A DNA stretch of 49,493 nucleotides from Muribaculaceae bacterium (GTDB taxonomy: Bacteria; Bacteroidota; Bacteroidia; Bacteroidales; Muribaculaceae): the NCBI GenBank assembly GCA_009775355.1, contig VSPN01000013.1:1-49493 (forward strand). Direction: 5' to 3'. The translations under genes were made by a program, and so were the position numbers. Shown here piece after piece: positions 25,615-34,511 of this stretch. Each line of letters begins with the position of its first letter. Position 1 is the first letter of the stretch. The notes under the pieces are model-generated. The model made no database searches and was not told where the DNA came from. It saw only the letters and a list, made by a program, of their open reading frames with translations.

Positions 25615-28600
25615 TTATCTCACAAGAACCTTTACAGTTGCGGAGCCGCAGCGCACCACATGGACTCCCTGTGCGGCCGGCAGCGACAGATGACCGTCGA
25701 CCTTACCACCGAAAATCCTGAGACCCTGCGCATTCCAGACCGAGACCTCCTCGCTGTCGGCAAGAATATCGATATGGCCACATCCTCCCTCGGCGCGGAA
25801 AGCGGCGGACACAGAACCTACGCCCGAATCACCGACGCGCACACTGACAGCCTTCGACTCCCCACGTGTGTAGACTGCACTGACACTGTAACGCGTCGCA
25901 TCACTCATGGCAGAAACCGAAGTATCGGTAAATCCCGGTTCCTGAAGCAGAGACCCGTTCACTCTCACTCCGTCTACGTACACGTTATAACCCGACAGTT
26001 CGAAATTTGAACCGTTGGCGGGAATATAGGTTATATCGTCGACAAAAAGCATGAAAGCGTCGATCGAGGTGCATCGGATCGCGAAATAACGTGTGCCCTC
26101 CGGAACATCGAAACTGTATTTTGTCCATTCCACAGGAACTGCCGCGACTGTCTTGAGCCGTGTGAAGTCATCGGGATCAGTGCCCGTCTGCGAACAGAGG
26201 AACTGGAAGCGTTCGTGAGTCTCGCCGTCGCCGTAACTGCGGGCATAGAACTCCACGGTCTGTGCCTTCTCGTTGAGCCAGGGGGAAATGATCCAGTCGT
26301 CGCACGGCACGGGAGCATCGGCCGTGATGGTCAGCGTGTACATCTGCGCGAGATACTTCGAGCCGCTGTTGGCCTTGTAGGAAAGGTTGCCGTTGAACAC
26401 CGGATGATCCGCATCCATCACCCAGAAGCTCTGCTGCGAGCCTGTCTGTATGCCCGGCAGTTCCAGTCCTTTGAGACCGCCGATATACCCCTTGTCCTCG
26501 TCAAGCAGAGTCCAGTCGCCATATTCGGTCGGGAAACCGGATGCGGTCTCGGCATCCTCGAACGATTCGGTGACCGGCACATCGGCATCCGACATTTTCT
26601 CCGGTTCCGACCACGCAAGCTCCACCGCCGACGCGCCGGTACGCACGGCCCTGAGGTCGCGCACGCCCGGGAACGACGCGTGCCGCAGACGCACGGAGGC
26701 AGGTTCGCTCCGGTCATTATCCGCATTCATGTCGGCACTCCAGTCGATTTCCACACAATATTCATTTACATCCTCGTCAGAAGCATTGAGGATCTGAGCG
26801 AAGACAAACTGCGCCGACTTGCCGGGATCGAGAGCGACACCATTCTTTGACGCCACCTCCGCGCCATTGCGCAGAAGCAGCACCTTGTAACCTGCAGCGG
26901 CCGACATGCGTCCGGCATTCTCAACCTCCGCCGTCACCTCGAATTCAGAGTCGAGAGCAGCTGTCGCGGGAGCGGAGACCGAAGTGACCGCGAGATCCTT
27001 GTCCTTGCGGTCGGTTATCCTCATCAGGTCGATGAGCGTATATAGATAAGAATTTGTCATCGCGTCGAAGGCAAGCTGCACGGTCTTGCCGGCGCACGAC
27101 GTGAGATCGACGGTGGCCTTTGCCCATCCGCGCACACCGGCAGCTATGTCGTCGACAACCATAGTCTCCACGCTGCGGAATCCCTCTCCGTCGCCATAGT
27201 CGGCAAGTACGGTTATAGTGTTGGTGTCGCGCACGCCGTCGGCGTTCTGAAGATTGAACGTGAAGAATGTCAGCGTCGGATGCTCCAGACCTGTCATGTC
27301 GATGCTCCCTGTGAAGAGACGCGCCGCGTCACCGATCGAAGGGCCGTACATGCCGATCATGCCGTTGTCGGCGTCATAGCTCTTGACGCCCATAGAGAAA
27401 CTCTGGTCGCCGAAGTTCTGCCATGATCCGGCGGTGTCGCCGAGCGGGTAAGCCGCCATGATATGCGAGATTCCGCCGTCGGCGAAAGACTCTGTCCAGG
27501 GAAGCCGGTCGGGCGCGCCGACAGCGATCATGCCGGTGATGTTGCCGTTGGAGAAACCTGCCTCGTCATGCGCGAAGACTGCATACTGGAAGAACTCCTG
27601 TCCATCTTCCGGACGCGCCAGCGGACTGTATGTGTATGACTCGCCGGTCACTCCGGAAGCCACAAGCTGCTGTTCGCTTCCTACCAGCCGGACAATCAGA
27701 TAAGAGATCTCATCAGCCGGGATATCCTTGCCGTCGATATCTTTCGAGACTCCGGTCCAACTGATCGTCACCACTCCGGAATCGCCCTCGGTCCGCGCCG
27801 TCACATCCGTGGGCGGAGCCGGAATATTCAGACCTACATGTGCCTCGGCCTCGACCGGACGCCCCTCGGAGGAGCCGTTGAAGGCCACTACCGTGAACCG
27901 GTGAAGACCGCTCGTCGGTATATCGAGATCGACACTCACGGCCTCGCACGGGCCGACATCGGCAAGAGTATGGAAAAGTTCGCCGTCAAGACTGATCTCT
28001 ATGCGGTCGAGAAACGGCAGCGGATTTCCCTGCAGGTCGCTGGAGGGAGCGGTGAAAGCCACAGTGGCTTTCTTCACGCCGTCGGCCCAGGGTGTGACGG
28101 TAAGATCCGACACCGCGTCGGGCGACATGGCGTCGATAGCCCCCGACACCGTCAGGTTGTCGAGCAGGAGGAAATATGCGTTCTCTGGCGTGTTGTAATG
28201 TATGCCGATATAATACACACCATCTTCGGGAACCGTGAAATACTCCTCGAACGGCACGGTGGCCATGAAACTTGCCGTATTGACCGTGGCGCCGGCGAGG
28301 AACACATCGGTCATCGCCTCGGCCTCGGGTGTCCTGCCCACGGCCACATCGAAGGTCTCGGTCCACGCGGCACCCATCGTGGCCGCACTGATTCCGAATT
28401 TATAGAACTTGCCCCCTTCGAGTCTTATGGCCGGAGTCACAAGCCACTCGTCGGCGTTAGAATCCTCGGAACCGTAGACGGGGCCCATGCCCTGGGCCAT
28501 CCCTACAAACGATCCCCAGCAGCGGCCGTCGCCGTTGCCGTCGATCTGCGTGTAGCTCTCAAGGAATCCGGAGTCCGTAAAGTCGTCAGTCCACGGAGGC

Positions 28601-30180
28601 AGGATGTTTCCGAGTCCCACCCCGTTGGTATTGACAGCAGCCGACTGCCAGCCGTCATACTCAGCACGGATCGAATATCTGTACCTGACAAACGATTCCG
28701 GTTCGGCCACGGCATCGGTCACCGACAGCGCAGCAATGCTTTCGGCCACAACGGCATTGTCGGGCAGACGCGTCACGGTGTATCTGATTCTCTCCGGGTC
28801 GATATAGCCACCATTGGCACTACCGGCCGGGGCGTTCCACGACACGGTGAAGATTCCGTCGGAATATTCAGCCTTCGCACCCGTGACCGGCGCCGGCGCG
28901 TCAGCACCGATAAACTTCTCGACCTCAGCCTTCGGACTGTCGCCCTCGGCGTTAGAGCAGACAAGCGTGAACTTGTAACGTCCAGGCGCCGGAACCGAGA
29001 ACAACGGCGTGCGCACTCCCCTCGCGCCGTAAGCCGCACTGCCGGTGGCGAGCGTCTCTCCGGCAAGCATCACACGGTAATCCATGCCGCCGGTGGCCTC
29101 CTCTCCCCGGAACAGGGTCTCCGGAGCGTCAAACAGCAGCGAACCCTCCAGATTGCCTTTCTCGAAATCGAGCACAAGGTTGGTCGGGGCGGCCGGAGCC
29201 CGGTCCTCGGCCGCAGGGGGCATGACATAAAGAGCGTAAACCTCCTCCGCTCCGGGGAAACCGTATAGACGAGTCGCACTGCCAGTGGCGGTGTCTACTT
29301 CGCAGATGAAACCTTCGGTATCGGTCGAGACAGTCCAGTAAAGACGTCCGGTCTTGTGGTCGAAGGTGGCCGACGAGACATTCTGCGGCACATATCCGGT
29401 CGCACCCACAACCGTGGCGGAACCGTTGCTTTTGTCAACCTTAAGAAGGTCTCCCGACATGTCGATGGCGAAAAGATTGCCCTCCTTGTCGGCGGCTAAG
29501 GCATTCCATGCAGCCGGGAGAGTGCTGATCAGCGTGCGTTCGCCTTCTGCGAAATCGACCGTTCCGAACTCATAGCCGTCGGCGGAGTCATTGGTGAAGC
29601 ATCCGTACACAAGGCCGTCGGCGGGATTGTATGTAAGATCGGTCGACATGAATCTCTGCGACAGCATCCAGGGCGAGCCGGTCCGCATCTGCCAGGTCTC
29701 GGTATCGTATGCAAACGCGTAATATATGTTCTGGCCTGGGTAGGAATACTGCAGTGTGACATAATATGTGTCGTCAGTGCCGTATCCACCACCCGGCGTA
29801 CACATCGAGGCCGAGAGCGACACAGCGGTCTCAGGCTCGGGAGCACCGTCGGTCATGATGGTGTGGAGAGTGGTCGACGGGGGAGCGAAGACCATGCCCT
29901 TTATGTCGGGAACATACTCCATATATTCCTTCAGCGGGGCATTCGTGCGGTTGTCGCGGAACGACAATCCTCCCTTCGCGGCCACCGGCGACTGCAAGGC
30001 AACCGTCCGTCCTGTTTTGGCACGAGGAGCCACGTAGCCCCTTCCGGGCTTCGCGGCCAGATGTGCGGCGGGATCCGCCGCAACTCCCGTCACCGCCCGG
30101 CTGTCAGACTGCGCGTGGATGGCGACTGCCGCTGCCGCGAGCAACCCGGCCGGGAGCAAGGTTCTGAAAAGTTTCTTCAT
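25615..30180 (-). CDS. Large secreted adhesin-like protein (cleaved-adhesin/FN3 modules)
   Basis: A 1521-residue exported protein. Signal peptide 1-23 (MKKLFRTLLPAGLLAAAAVA). Residues about 95-330 resemble a beta-propeller-like part with repeated strands (NLFAIDMSGDLLKVDKSNG, GRLYWTVSTDTEGFICEVD). FN3-like modules follow (PPAPTNLVLDFEKGN; APVTGAKAEYSDGIFTVSWNAP; PPTDVTARTEGDSGVVTISW). Choice-of-anchor J/cleaved-adhesin modules are marked by PWTDDFTDSGFLESY with DEWLVTPAIRLEGG, by LPWTESFADGG, and by PVTESFEDAETASGFP with CDDWIISPWLN. The C-terminal tail (about 1455-1521) ends in EVSVWNAQGLRIFGG and GVHVVRCGSATVKVLVR, like type IX cargo tails. The chosen start omits 13 residues. Likely surface-exposed binding protein. 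The ligand is unknown. Confidence 0.85.
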   Translation of the reverse strand: MKKLFRTLLPAGLLAAAAVAIHAQSDSRAVTGVAADPAAHLAAKPGRGYVAPRAKTGRTVALQSPVAAKGGLSFRDNRTNAPLKEYMEYVPDIKGMVFAPPSTTLHTIMTDGAPEPETAVSLSASMCTPGGGYGTDDTYYVTLQYSYPGQNIYYAFAYDTETWQMRTGSPWMLSQRFMSTDLTYNPADGLVYGCFTNDSADGYEFGTVDFAEGERTLISTLPAAWNALAADKEGNLFAIDMSGDLLKVDKSNGSATVVGATGYVPQNVSSATFDHKTGRLYWTVSTDTEGFICEVDTATGSATRLYGFPGAEEVYALYVMPPAAEDRAPAAPTNLVLDFEKGNLEGSLLFDAPETLFRGEEATGGMDYRVMLAGETLATGSAAYGARGVRTPLFSVPAPGRYKFTLVCSNAEGDSPKAEVEKFIGADAPAPVTGAKAEYSDGIFTVSWNAPAGSANGGYIDPERIRYTVTRLPDNAVVAESIAALSVTDAVAEPESFVRYRYSIRAEYDGWQSAAVNTNGVGLGNILPPWTDDFTDSGFLESYTQIDGNGDGRCWGSFVGMAQGMGPVYGSEDSNADEWLVTPAIRLEGGKFYKFGISAATMGAAWTETFDVAVGRTPEAEAMTDVFLAGATVNTASFMATVPFEEYFTVPEDGVYYIGIHYNTPENAYFLLLDNLTVSGAIDAMSPDAVSDLTVTPWADGVKKATVAFTAPSSDLQGNPLPFLDRIEISLDGELFHTLADVGPCEAVSVDLDIPTSGLHRFTVVAFNGSSEGRPVEAEAHVGLNIPAPPTDVTARTEGDSGVVTISWTGVSKDIDGKDIPADEISYLIVRLVGSEQQLVASGVTGESYTYSPLARPEDGQEFFQYAVFAHDEAGFSNGNITGMIAVGAPDRLPWTESFADGGISHIMAAYPLGDTAGSWQNFGDQSFSMGVKSYDADNGMIGMYGPSIGDAARLFTGSIDMTGLEHPTLTFFTFNLQNADGVRDTNTITVLADYGDGEGFRSVETMVVDDIAAGVRGWAKATVDLTSCAGKTVQLAFDAMTNSYLYTLIDLMRITDRKDKDLAVTSVSAPATAALDSEFEVTAEVENAGRMSAAAGYKVLLLRNGAEVASKNGVALDPGKSAQFVFAQILNASDEDVNEYCVEIDWSADMNADNDRSEPASVRLRHASFPGVRDLRAVRTGASAVELAWSEPEKMSDADVPVTESFEDAETASGFPTEYGDWTLLDEDKGYIGGLKGLELPGIQTGSQQSFWVMDADHPVFNGNLSYKANSGSKYLAQMYTLTITADAPVPCDDWIISPWLNEKAQTVEFYARSYGDGETHERFQFLCSQTGTDPDDFTRLKTVAAVPVEWTKYSFDVPEGTRYFAIRCTSIDAFMLFVDDITYIPANGSNFELSGYNVYVDGVRVNGSLLQEPGFTDTSVSAMSDATRYSVSAVYTRGESKAVSVRVGDSGVGSVSAAFRAEGGCGHIDILADSEEVSVWNAQGLRIFGGKVDGHLSLPAAQGVHVVRCGSATVKVLVR

Positions 30181-30346
30181 AGTTCTGTCATTATGGTTTG
30201 CTATTATGGTCTGGAACAATCGGAATCATCGCCGCCGGCATGATCCCTCTGCATTTCGGCATGCTTTGGGCCGTAAATTTATATCTTTTTCTTTAAAAGA
30301 GAAAGCAGACACAGGGGTAAATCAGGGGGACAATCTTGCAAAAATC

Positions 30347-30377
30347 TTGCAAACCGTCCGATTTTTATATAAATTTG
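30347..30377 (+). promoter_or_regulatory. Promoter of the first TPR-HTH regulator gene
   Basis: TTG (30347-30349), 20 nt, TAAATTTG (30370-30377), a full Bacteroidetes promoter. It is 23 nt ahead of the ATG at 30401, a leader of about 17 nt. The motif CTTGCAAA occurs twice here (30335-30342 and 30346-30353). Confidence 0.8.
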
Positions 30378-30400
30378 CAAAAACCGTAAGAATAGAGCGT

Positions 30401-32104
30401 ATGGGAACAATCATGCGTCGGGCGACGAGACTCACAGCCATTTGTGCTACATTTATCATCGGACTTCTGATCACTTCCGGGTGCGGCGGCGGAAGCAAGA
30501 CTCTCAGAATGCCATGGGAGACGGGCGACCGCACCATAGATTCCCTTCTCGACCTTTCAGACGCGATCGAGATCGCCGACATCTATGACAGCGAGCGTCT
30601 GAGGCTCACTCTTGAGTCGATAGACTCAGCCGCATCCCTCAAGTCTGGCGACGGAGTCATGTCTGCTGCGGCTGCTTTCGCACGAAGCCGACTGCAGGAA
30701 TTCGCCTCCGACCCGCATGAGACACATGCCATAGACAGCGCGGCGCTTGCGCTTCTGCCCCGTAACAAGGCTTCTTACCTGCGCGCCAGGCTTCTGCTCC
30801 ACATGGCCGTGGGGGAGACTGATCCGGAAAGGAAGACTGACATACTGTTCGGCATACTGCCCGCGTTTCTCGACGCCCGCGACAGCATACATGTGGTAGA
30901 GACGCTATATGAACTAAATATGGCCTACGGCCGCGTGTGGGACGCGCCGACACAGATAGAATACCTCAACGAGATACTGCGCTATGTGCCCGATAGTCTT
31001 CCGGCTCTCAAGGCTATAATGCACAGCAACATCATACGCCTTGAGCGCAACCGCGCCGACACCGCTTCATATCTAGTGTCTCTCGACAGTCTTCGCCTCG
31101 AACGGAGACTGATGCGGCTCGCTCCCCCGCTCGGCATAATGGTCTACTCCGACCTTTACAGACTCCGGGGGAACGAGAAGGATCTTGACACGGCCGGTCA
31201 TTATGTAGGACGGCTGCTTATCGAGCATGATGCCGAGAGAGTATACCACATACAGCGTCTCGCCCGCGCCATCATGTCGGCCCAGCCTGATTCGGCTGCT
31301 GTGCATGCCGACATTCTCGCAAGGCGGATGAGCGACAACGACGACGGCATAGACATGGAGTCTATGCGCGCGCTGATTCCATATTATGAATTTACAGGCG
31401 ACAAGGAGAATGCCGACAGTATGCGGAGACGTCTCGCCTCAGCGCAACGCAGTGCTGACGCCTATGAAAGAGCCTTGAAAATGGCCCGCATGAATGCCGA
31501 CAGACGTATCGCCGAATTCAGGGACTACAGTGAAAGCAGCAATTCCAGACGACACTTCCGCGCAGTTGCCATCACGGTGGGTATCGTGCTCCTGACAGTC
31601 CTCGGGCCTGCGGCGTGGCTGATCATCCGGTTGCGGCGCAGACACAGGCAGGAAGACTCTGTGTTGAAAAACGATCTGGAGAACACCAAGCGCCGACTCA
31701 CCGTGGCGCAGATGCGAACGGCAGAGAAAGAGCGTACCATCAGTTCTGTATTAGAGGAACTTGACAGCAATGCAGAGAAGAACAATGAAGAATCGATCGA
31801 TACTGACGCGTTGAAGCGGAAACTCCGGCTTCAGCTCACCGGTGACGACCAATGGGAAAGATTCTCAGCGATATTCACCGAGATGCGCCCCGGCTTCGTG
31901 GATAATCTGAAGCGGGAGTTTCCCCAGTTGACAAAAGGAGACATCCGCCTGTGCTGTCTACTCGACATGGGACTTGAGACGAAACACATCGCTCAGCTGC
32001 TGATGATCCGTCCCGAGTCTGTCAAGAAACACCGTCAGCGCCTGCGCGCCAAATTCGGCATAACACCCGATGTACATTGGGAAACATTCCTCGCAAACTT
32101 CTGA
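30401..32104 (+). CDS. Membrane-tethered regulator: TPR-like periplasmic part, one helix, LuxR-type HTH
   Basis: A 567-residue protein. A signal peptide-like start (TRLTAICATFIIGLLITSGC) ends at C28, a lipobox-like site. About 370 residues of helical, TPR-like repeats follow. A single membrane helix (about 383-405, AVAITVGIVLLTVLGPAAWLIIRLRRR) leads to a charged coiled coil (about 410-465) and a C-terminal HTH (about 505-560) with LTKGDIRLCCLLDMGLETKHIA and RPESVKKHRQRLRAKF, as in LuxR/GerE domains. Topology suggests sensing in the periplasm and DNA binding in the cytoplasm. It is divergent from the 1521-residue secreted protein gene, a plausible target. The open frame from 30119 is ignored because the promoter at 30347-30377 lies inside it. 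The start may be 30401 or 30413. Confidence 0.8.
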   Translation: MGTIMRRATRLTAICATFIIGLLITSGCGGGSKTLRMPWETGDRTIDSLLDLSDAIEIADIYDSERLRLTLESIDSAASLKSGDGVMSAAAAFARSRLQEFASDPHETHAIDSAALALLPRNKASYLRARLLLHMAVGETDPERKTDILFGILPAFLDARDSIHVVETLYELNMAYGRVWDAPTQIEYLNEILRYVPDSLPALKAIMHSNIIRLERNRADTASYLVSLDSLRLERRLMRLAPPLGIMVYSDLYRLRGNEKDLDTAGHYVGRLLIEHDAERVYHIQRLARAIMSAQPDSAAVHADILARRMSDNDDGIDMESMRALIPYYEFTGDKENADSMRRRLASAQRSADAYERALKMARMNADRRIAEFRDYSESSNSRRHFRAVAITVGIVLLTVLGPAAWLIIRLRRRHRQEDSVLKNDLENTKRRLTVAQMRTAEKERTISSVLEELDSNAEKNNEESIDTDALKRKLRLQLTGDDQWERFSAIFTEMRPGFVDNLKREFPQLTKGDIRLCCLLDMGLETKHIAQLLMIRPESVKKHRQRLRAKFGITPDVHWETFLANF

Positions 32105-32111
32105 CAGATAA

Positions 32112-32280
32112 CCGAACGATATTTGGCCAAACTACAGAACGATATTTGGCCAAACTGCCGAACAGTATTCGGCCAAACTGCCGGACAATATTTGGCCAAA
32201 CTACCGAACGATATTTGGCCAAACTACCGAACGATATTCAGCCAAACTGCCGAACGATATTCGACCAAACTGCCGAACTG
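32112..32280 (+). repeat. Seven-copy 23-bp tandem repeat with an internal palindrome
   Basis: Seven head-to-tail 23-bp units start at 32112, 32135, 32158, 32181, 32204, 32227 and 32250, followed by an 8-bp partial unit. The units start CCGAACGATA and end CCAAACT(A/G). Units 1, 2, 4 and 5 contain the perfect 10-bp palindrome TTTGGCCAAA; units 3, 6 and 7 carry variants (TTCGGCCAAA, TTCAGCCAAA, TTCGACCAAA). The period is not a multiple of three, so it is not coding. There are no spacers, so it is not CRISPR. It begins 8 bp after the stop of the TPR-HTH gene and ends 15 bp before the -7 box of the ATPase gene. Confidence 0.95.
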
Positions 32281-32294
32281 TCAAAATATTTTAT

Positions 32295-32302
32295 TATATT
32301 TG
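32295..32302 (+). promoter_or_regulatory. -7 element for the AAA ATPase gene
   Basis: TATATTTG matches TAnnTTTG; the ATG is 20 nt further. The -33 region falls within the last repeat units and has no TTTG (AACTG at the expected place), so the repeat array may act in place of a standard -33 element. Confidence 0.65.
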
Positions 32303-32322
32303 CATTAAATTACAATTCACAA

Positions 32323-33606
32323 ATGACTAAAGCAAAAACATATAGACCTCGCATTGCAGACAAACTTCTAAAGCGAAAGCTAAAAGGCAAAGGAGCTGTA
32401 CTTGTTGAAGGGGCAAAATGGTGTGGCAAGACTACCACCGCAGAACAGATATGCAATAGTGTTCTGTATATGTCTGAGCCGGAAAAGAGAGACCAGAATA
32501 TTCAACTTGCCCGATTGAATCCAAAGCTTCTGCTACGTGGAGAAAAGCCTCGTTTGATAGACGAATGGCAAGTGGCACCGATACTTTGGGACGCAATAAG
32601 ATTTGAAGCAGACCACAGCCGAGAACTTGGTCTGTTTGTATTAACTGGGTCCAGTGTACCTCCGGACATGCACGAAGTAATTCATAGCGGAACAGGCAGA
32701 TTCGGATGGCTTAAGATGAGGCCGATGTCTTTATGGGAATCAGGAGAGTCCACTGGAGAGGTATCCTTGTCCGAACTTTTTGACGGTAAAACAGATATCG
32801 CCGGAATATCAAACCTTGATTTGGAAAGAATCGCATTCATAACATGCAGAGGCGGCTGGCCGTTAGCAGTGGATATGGATGATGACATTGCTTTGGATCA
32901 AGCCTTTGACTACGTTGCAGCTGTAGAAAAAAGAGATATACAGCAAGCAGATGGTATTGAACGTGATCCGACGCGTGTACATCGTCTCTTGCGTTCATAT
33001 TCCAGACATCAGGGTTCTCAGGCTACCTTCTCCTCAATAAAAGATGACTTGATTAAAAACGAAGGAGAATCTTTCGACACCGACACAGTCGCTTCTTACA
33101 TAAATGCATTGAAGAGGATTTTCGTCATAGAAGATGTCGAAGCCTGGAATCCGAATCTTCGTTCCAAAACTGCCATCCGCACTTCGGATACACGATACTT
33201 CTCAGACCCTTCTATTGCTACTGCATCACTTGGCATCGGACCCGCAGATCTTATATCCGATCTCAACACTTTCGGACTGATATTCGAAACGTTGTGTATG
33301 CGCGATCTTAGGATTTATGCAGATTCATTGAACGGAAGCGTATACCATTTCCGTGATAAAAATGGTCTTGAGTGCGATGCGGTAATTCATCTCAGAGATG
33401 GGAGATATGGCCTTATAGAAATAAAACTCGGAGGAGAAAACCTTATAAATCAAGGTGTTTCCACGCTGTTGACACTTGCTGAAAAGATAGACACTGACAA
33501 GATGAAATCACCTTCTTTCCTAATGGTGCTTACAGCCGTCGGAGATTACGCTTACCGACGGGAAGACGGGGTCTTGGTCGTGCCTGTCGGCTGTCTGAGA
33601 GATTAG
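32323..33606 (+). CDS. AAA ATPase with DUF4143 nuclease-like C-domain
   Basis: A 427-residue ATPase of the AAA_14/DUF4143 class. Walker A is VEGAKWCGKTT (about 27-37), Walker B LIDEWQV (about 79-85), and a sensor-like VLTGSS follows. A helical middle part (about 195-280) precedes the DUF4143 domain (about 285-400), where FETLCMRDL, LECDAVIHL and LIEIKLGG form the E...D...ExK pattern of the restriction-endonuclease-like fold. The function of this class is unknown; it is common in gut Bacteroidetes and often mobile. The coding region is distinctly AT-richer than its neighbours, which suggests transfer. It converges with and overlaps by 4 bp the YczE-like gene. The ATG at 32323 is chosen because the open frame before it is the tandem repeat. 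Confidence 0.88.
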   Translation: MTKAKTYRPRIADKLLKRKLKGKGAVLVEGAKWCGKTTTAEQICNSVLYMSEPEKRDQNIQLARLNPKLLLRGEKPRLIDEWQVAPILWDAIRFEADHSRELGLFVLTGSSVPPDMHEVIHSGTGRFGWLKMRPMSLWESGESTGEVSLSELFDGKTDIAGISNLDLERIAFITCRGGWPLAVDMDDDIALDQAFDYVAAVEKRDIQQADGIERDPTRVHRLLRSYSRHQGSQATFSSIKDDLIKNEGESFDTDTVASYINALKRIFVIEDVEAWNPNLRSKTAIRTSDTRYFSDPSIATASLGIGPADLISDLNTFGLIFETLCMRDLRIYADSLNGSVYHFRDKNGLECDAVIHLRDGRYGLIEIKLGGENLINQGVSTLLTLAEKIDTDKMKSPSFLMVLTAVGDYAYRREDGVLVVPVGCLRD

Positions 33607-34367
33607 TGGCCTTTAGTGGTCGTGAAGAGAAAGCGGGCAAGGCCGCAGACGTATCGGCGGAAACCGGGTCGATAGCCGAACAGACGGTCAAACCAGGCCA
33701 TATGACGCCCGAAAACCTTTACCATCCATCCGACATAAAACATAGCGAACAGCGTTCCGGGACCGATTATGCTCCACTGCCACCGGCCCCAGAAGCAATA
33801 ACCGCTCGCCACGGCAAGCGCCACCAGCGTACAGTCTATTATGATCTTTGTCTTTGCGAACGGCATGCCGGTCACACGGCTGACCGCAACCTGTATCCCC
33901 TCGCCCGGCATAGTCACCGAACCGCAACGCACCTCCATCGAGATGCCGAAAGCCATGACCGTACAACCAACAGCCTGCGCCGCGATCTGCACAGGAAGCG
34001 ACGAGTAGTCGAAAACCGAAGTCAACGCCATGTTGAGGTCTATGAGCGCACCGAAAAGAAAACCGATCAGCAACTGGAACAGCTGGACCGGCTCGAACCT
34101 GCGTCGCAGTACGGCTATCTGCGCGAACACAAGGATCATGTTCATGATATTGGTGTATTCCCCTATCGTCAGAGCAGGAACCAACCCGTCAGCCCCGGCC
34201 ATCGAAAAAGCCATCGGCAACGACGAGATGACACTGCTGCCGAGGCAACTGCGCACGCACAGTGCCACCCCGAGAGTCATGACATAAAGAGAAATGACAA
34301 GCAGCACATGCTGCCAGAGAAAATGAACTACTCTATCCTTACCCCAAACGGCTATTGCTTTTGACAT
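33603..34367 (-). CDS. YczE/YitT-like integral membrane protein
   Basis: A 254-residue inner-membrane protein with five or more hydrophobic segments. It begins near HVLLVISLYVMTLGVALCV, with LGSSVISSLPMAFS and the family-typical TIGEYTNIMNMILVFAQI, GFLFGALIDLNMAL and GSVTMPGEGIQVAVSRVTG (the PGEG turn). The family (YczE/YyaS/YitT, DUF6198) has no established transport substrate. The gene ends on the stop of the convergent ATPase gene and has its own promoter. Confidence 0.8.
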   Translation of the reverse strand: MSKAIAVWGKDRVVHFLWQHVLLVISLYVMTLGVALCVRSCLGSSVISSLPMAFSMAGADGLVPALTIGEYTNIMNMILVFAQIAVLRRRFEPVQLFQLLIGFLFGALIDLNMALTSVFDYSSLPVQIAAQAVGCTVMAFGISMEVRCGSVTMPGEGIQVAVSRVTGMPFAKTKIIIDCTLVALAVASGYCFWGRWQWSIIGPGTLFAMFYVGWMVKVFGRHMAWFDRLFGYRPGFRRYVCGLARFLFTTTKGH

Positions 34368-34383
34368 AAATATGGATTTTATG

Positions 34384-34414
34384 CAAAATTACTAAAAATC
34401 CACGACTCGTCAAA
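34384..34414 (-). promoter_or_regulatory. Promoter of the YczE-like gene
   Basis: On the minus strand TTTG (34414-34411), 19 nt, TAATTTTG (34391-34384). The ATG at 34367 is about 17 nt further. Confidence 0.8.
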
Positions 34415-34428
34415 AACAGGATATTGAA

Positions 34429-34485
34429 GGCGTGTCATAATTGGATTCCGGCTTAATATGCCGGCAAAATCAATTATGACACGCC
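34429..34485. terminator. 57-bp cruciform with nested arms
   Basis: Perfect 15-bp arms GGCGTGTCATAATTG (34429-34443) and CAATTATGACACGCC (34471-34485) enclose a second perfect hairpin CCGGC (34448-34452)/GCCGG (34460-34464) with a 7-nt AT loop. It lies 26 bp after the stop of the FISUMP gene on the minus strand and just upstream of the YczE promoter. A terminator is the simplest reading, although no clean T-run follows. The nested form also resembles a repetitive palindromic element. Confidence 0.6.
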
Positions 34486-34511
34486 CTCACAAAGGCATAT
34501 CGTTTCGCAAA

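Noticed and set aside
27838..29268. 476-codon open frame antisense to the large adhesin-like gene
   Set aside because: It has no recognisable domain, signal or promoter, its composition mirrors the codon use of the gene on the other strand, and similar long shadows occur opposite several genes here.
30119..30400. N-terminal extension of the first TPR regulator
   Set aside because: The promoter (30347-30377) lies inside this stretch, it is antisense to the start of the divergent gene, and the signal peptide begins only after 30401.
32022..32222. Minus-strand 66-codon frame with repeated AKYRSVVWPNIV units
   Set aside because: It is the translation of the 23-bp repeat array; the period is not divisible by three, so the units shift frame, and no start signal is seen.
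32112..32280. CRISPR-like array
   Set aside because: Units are directly contiguous with no spacers, 23 bp long, degenerate, and there are no cas genes nearby. It is a tandem repeat.
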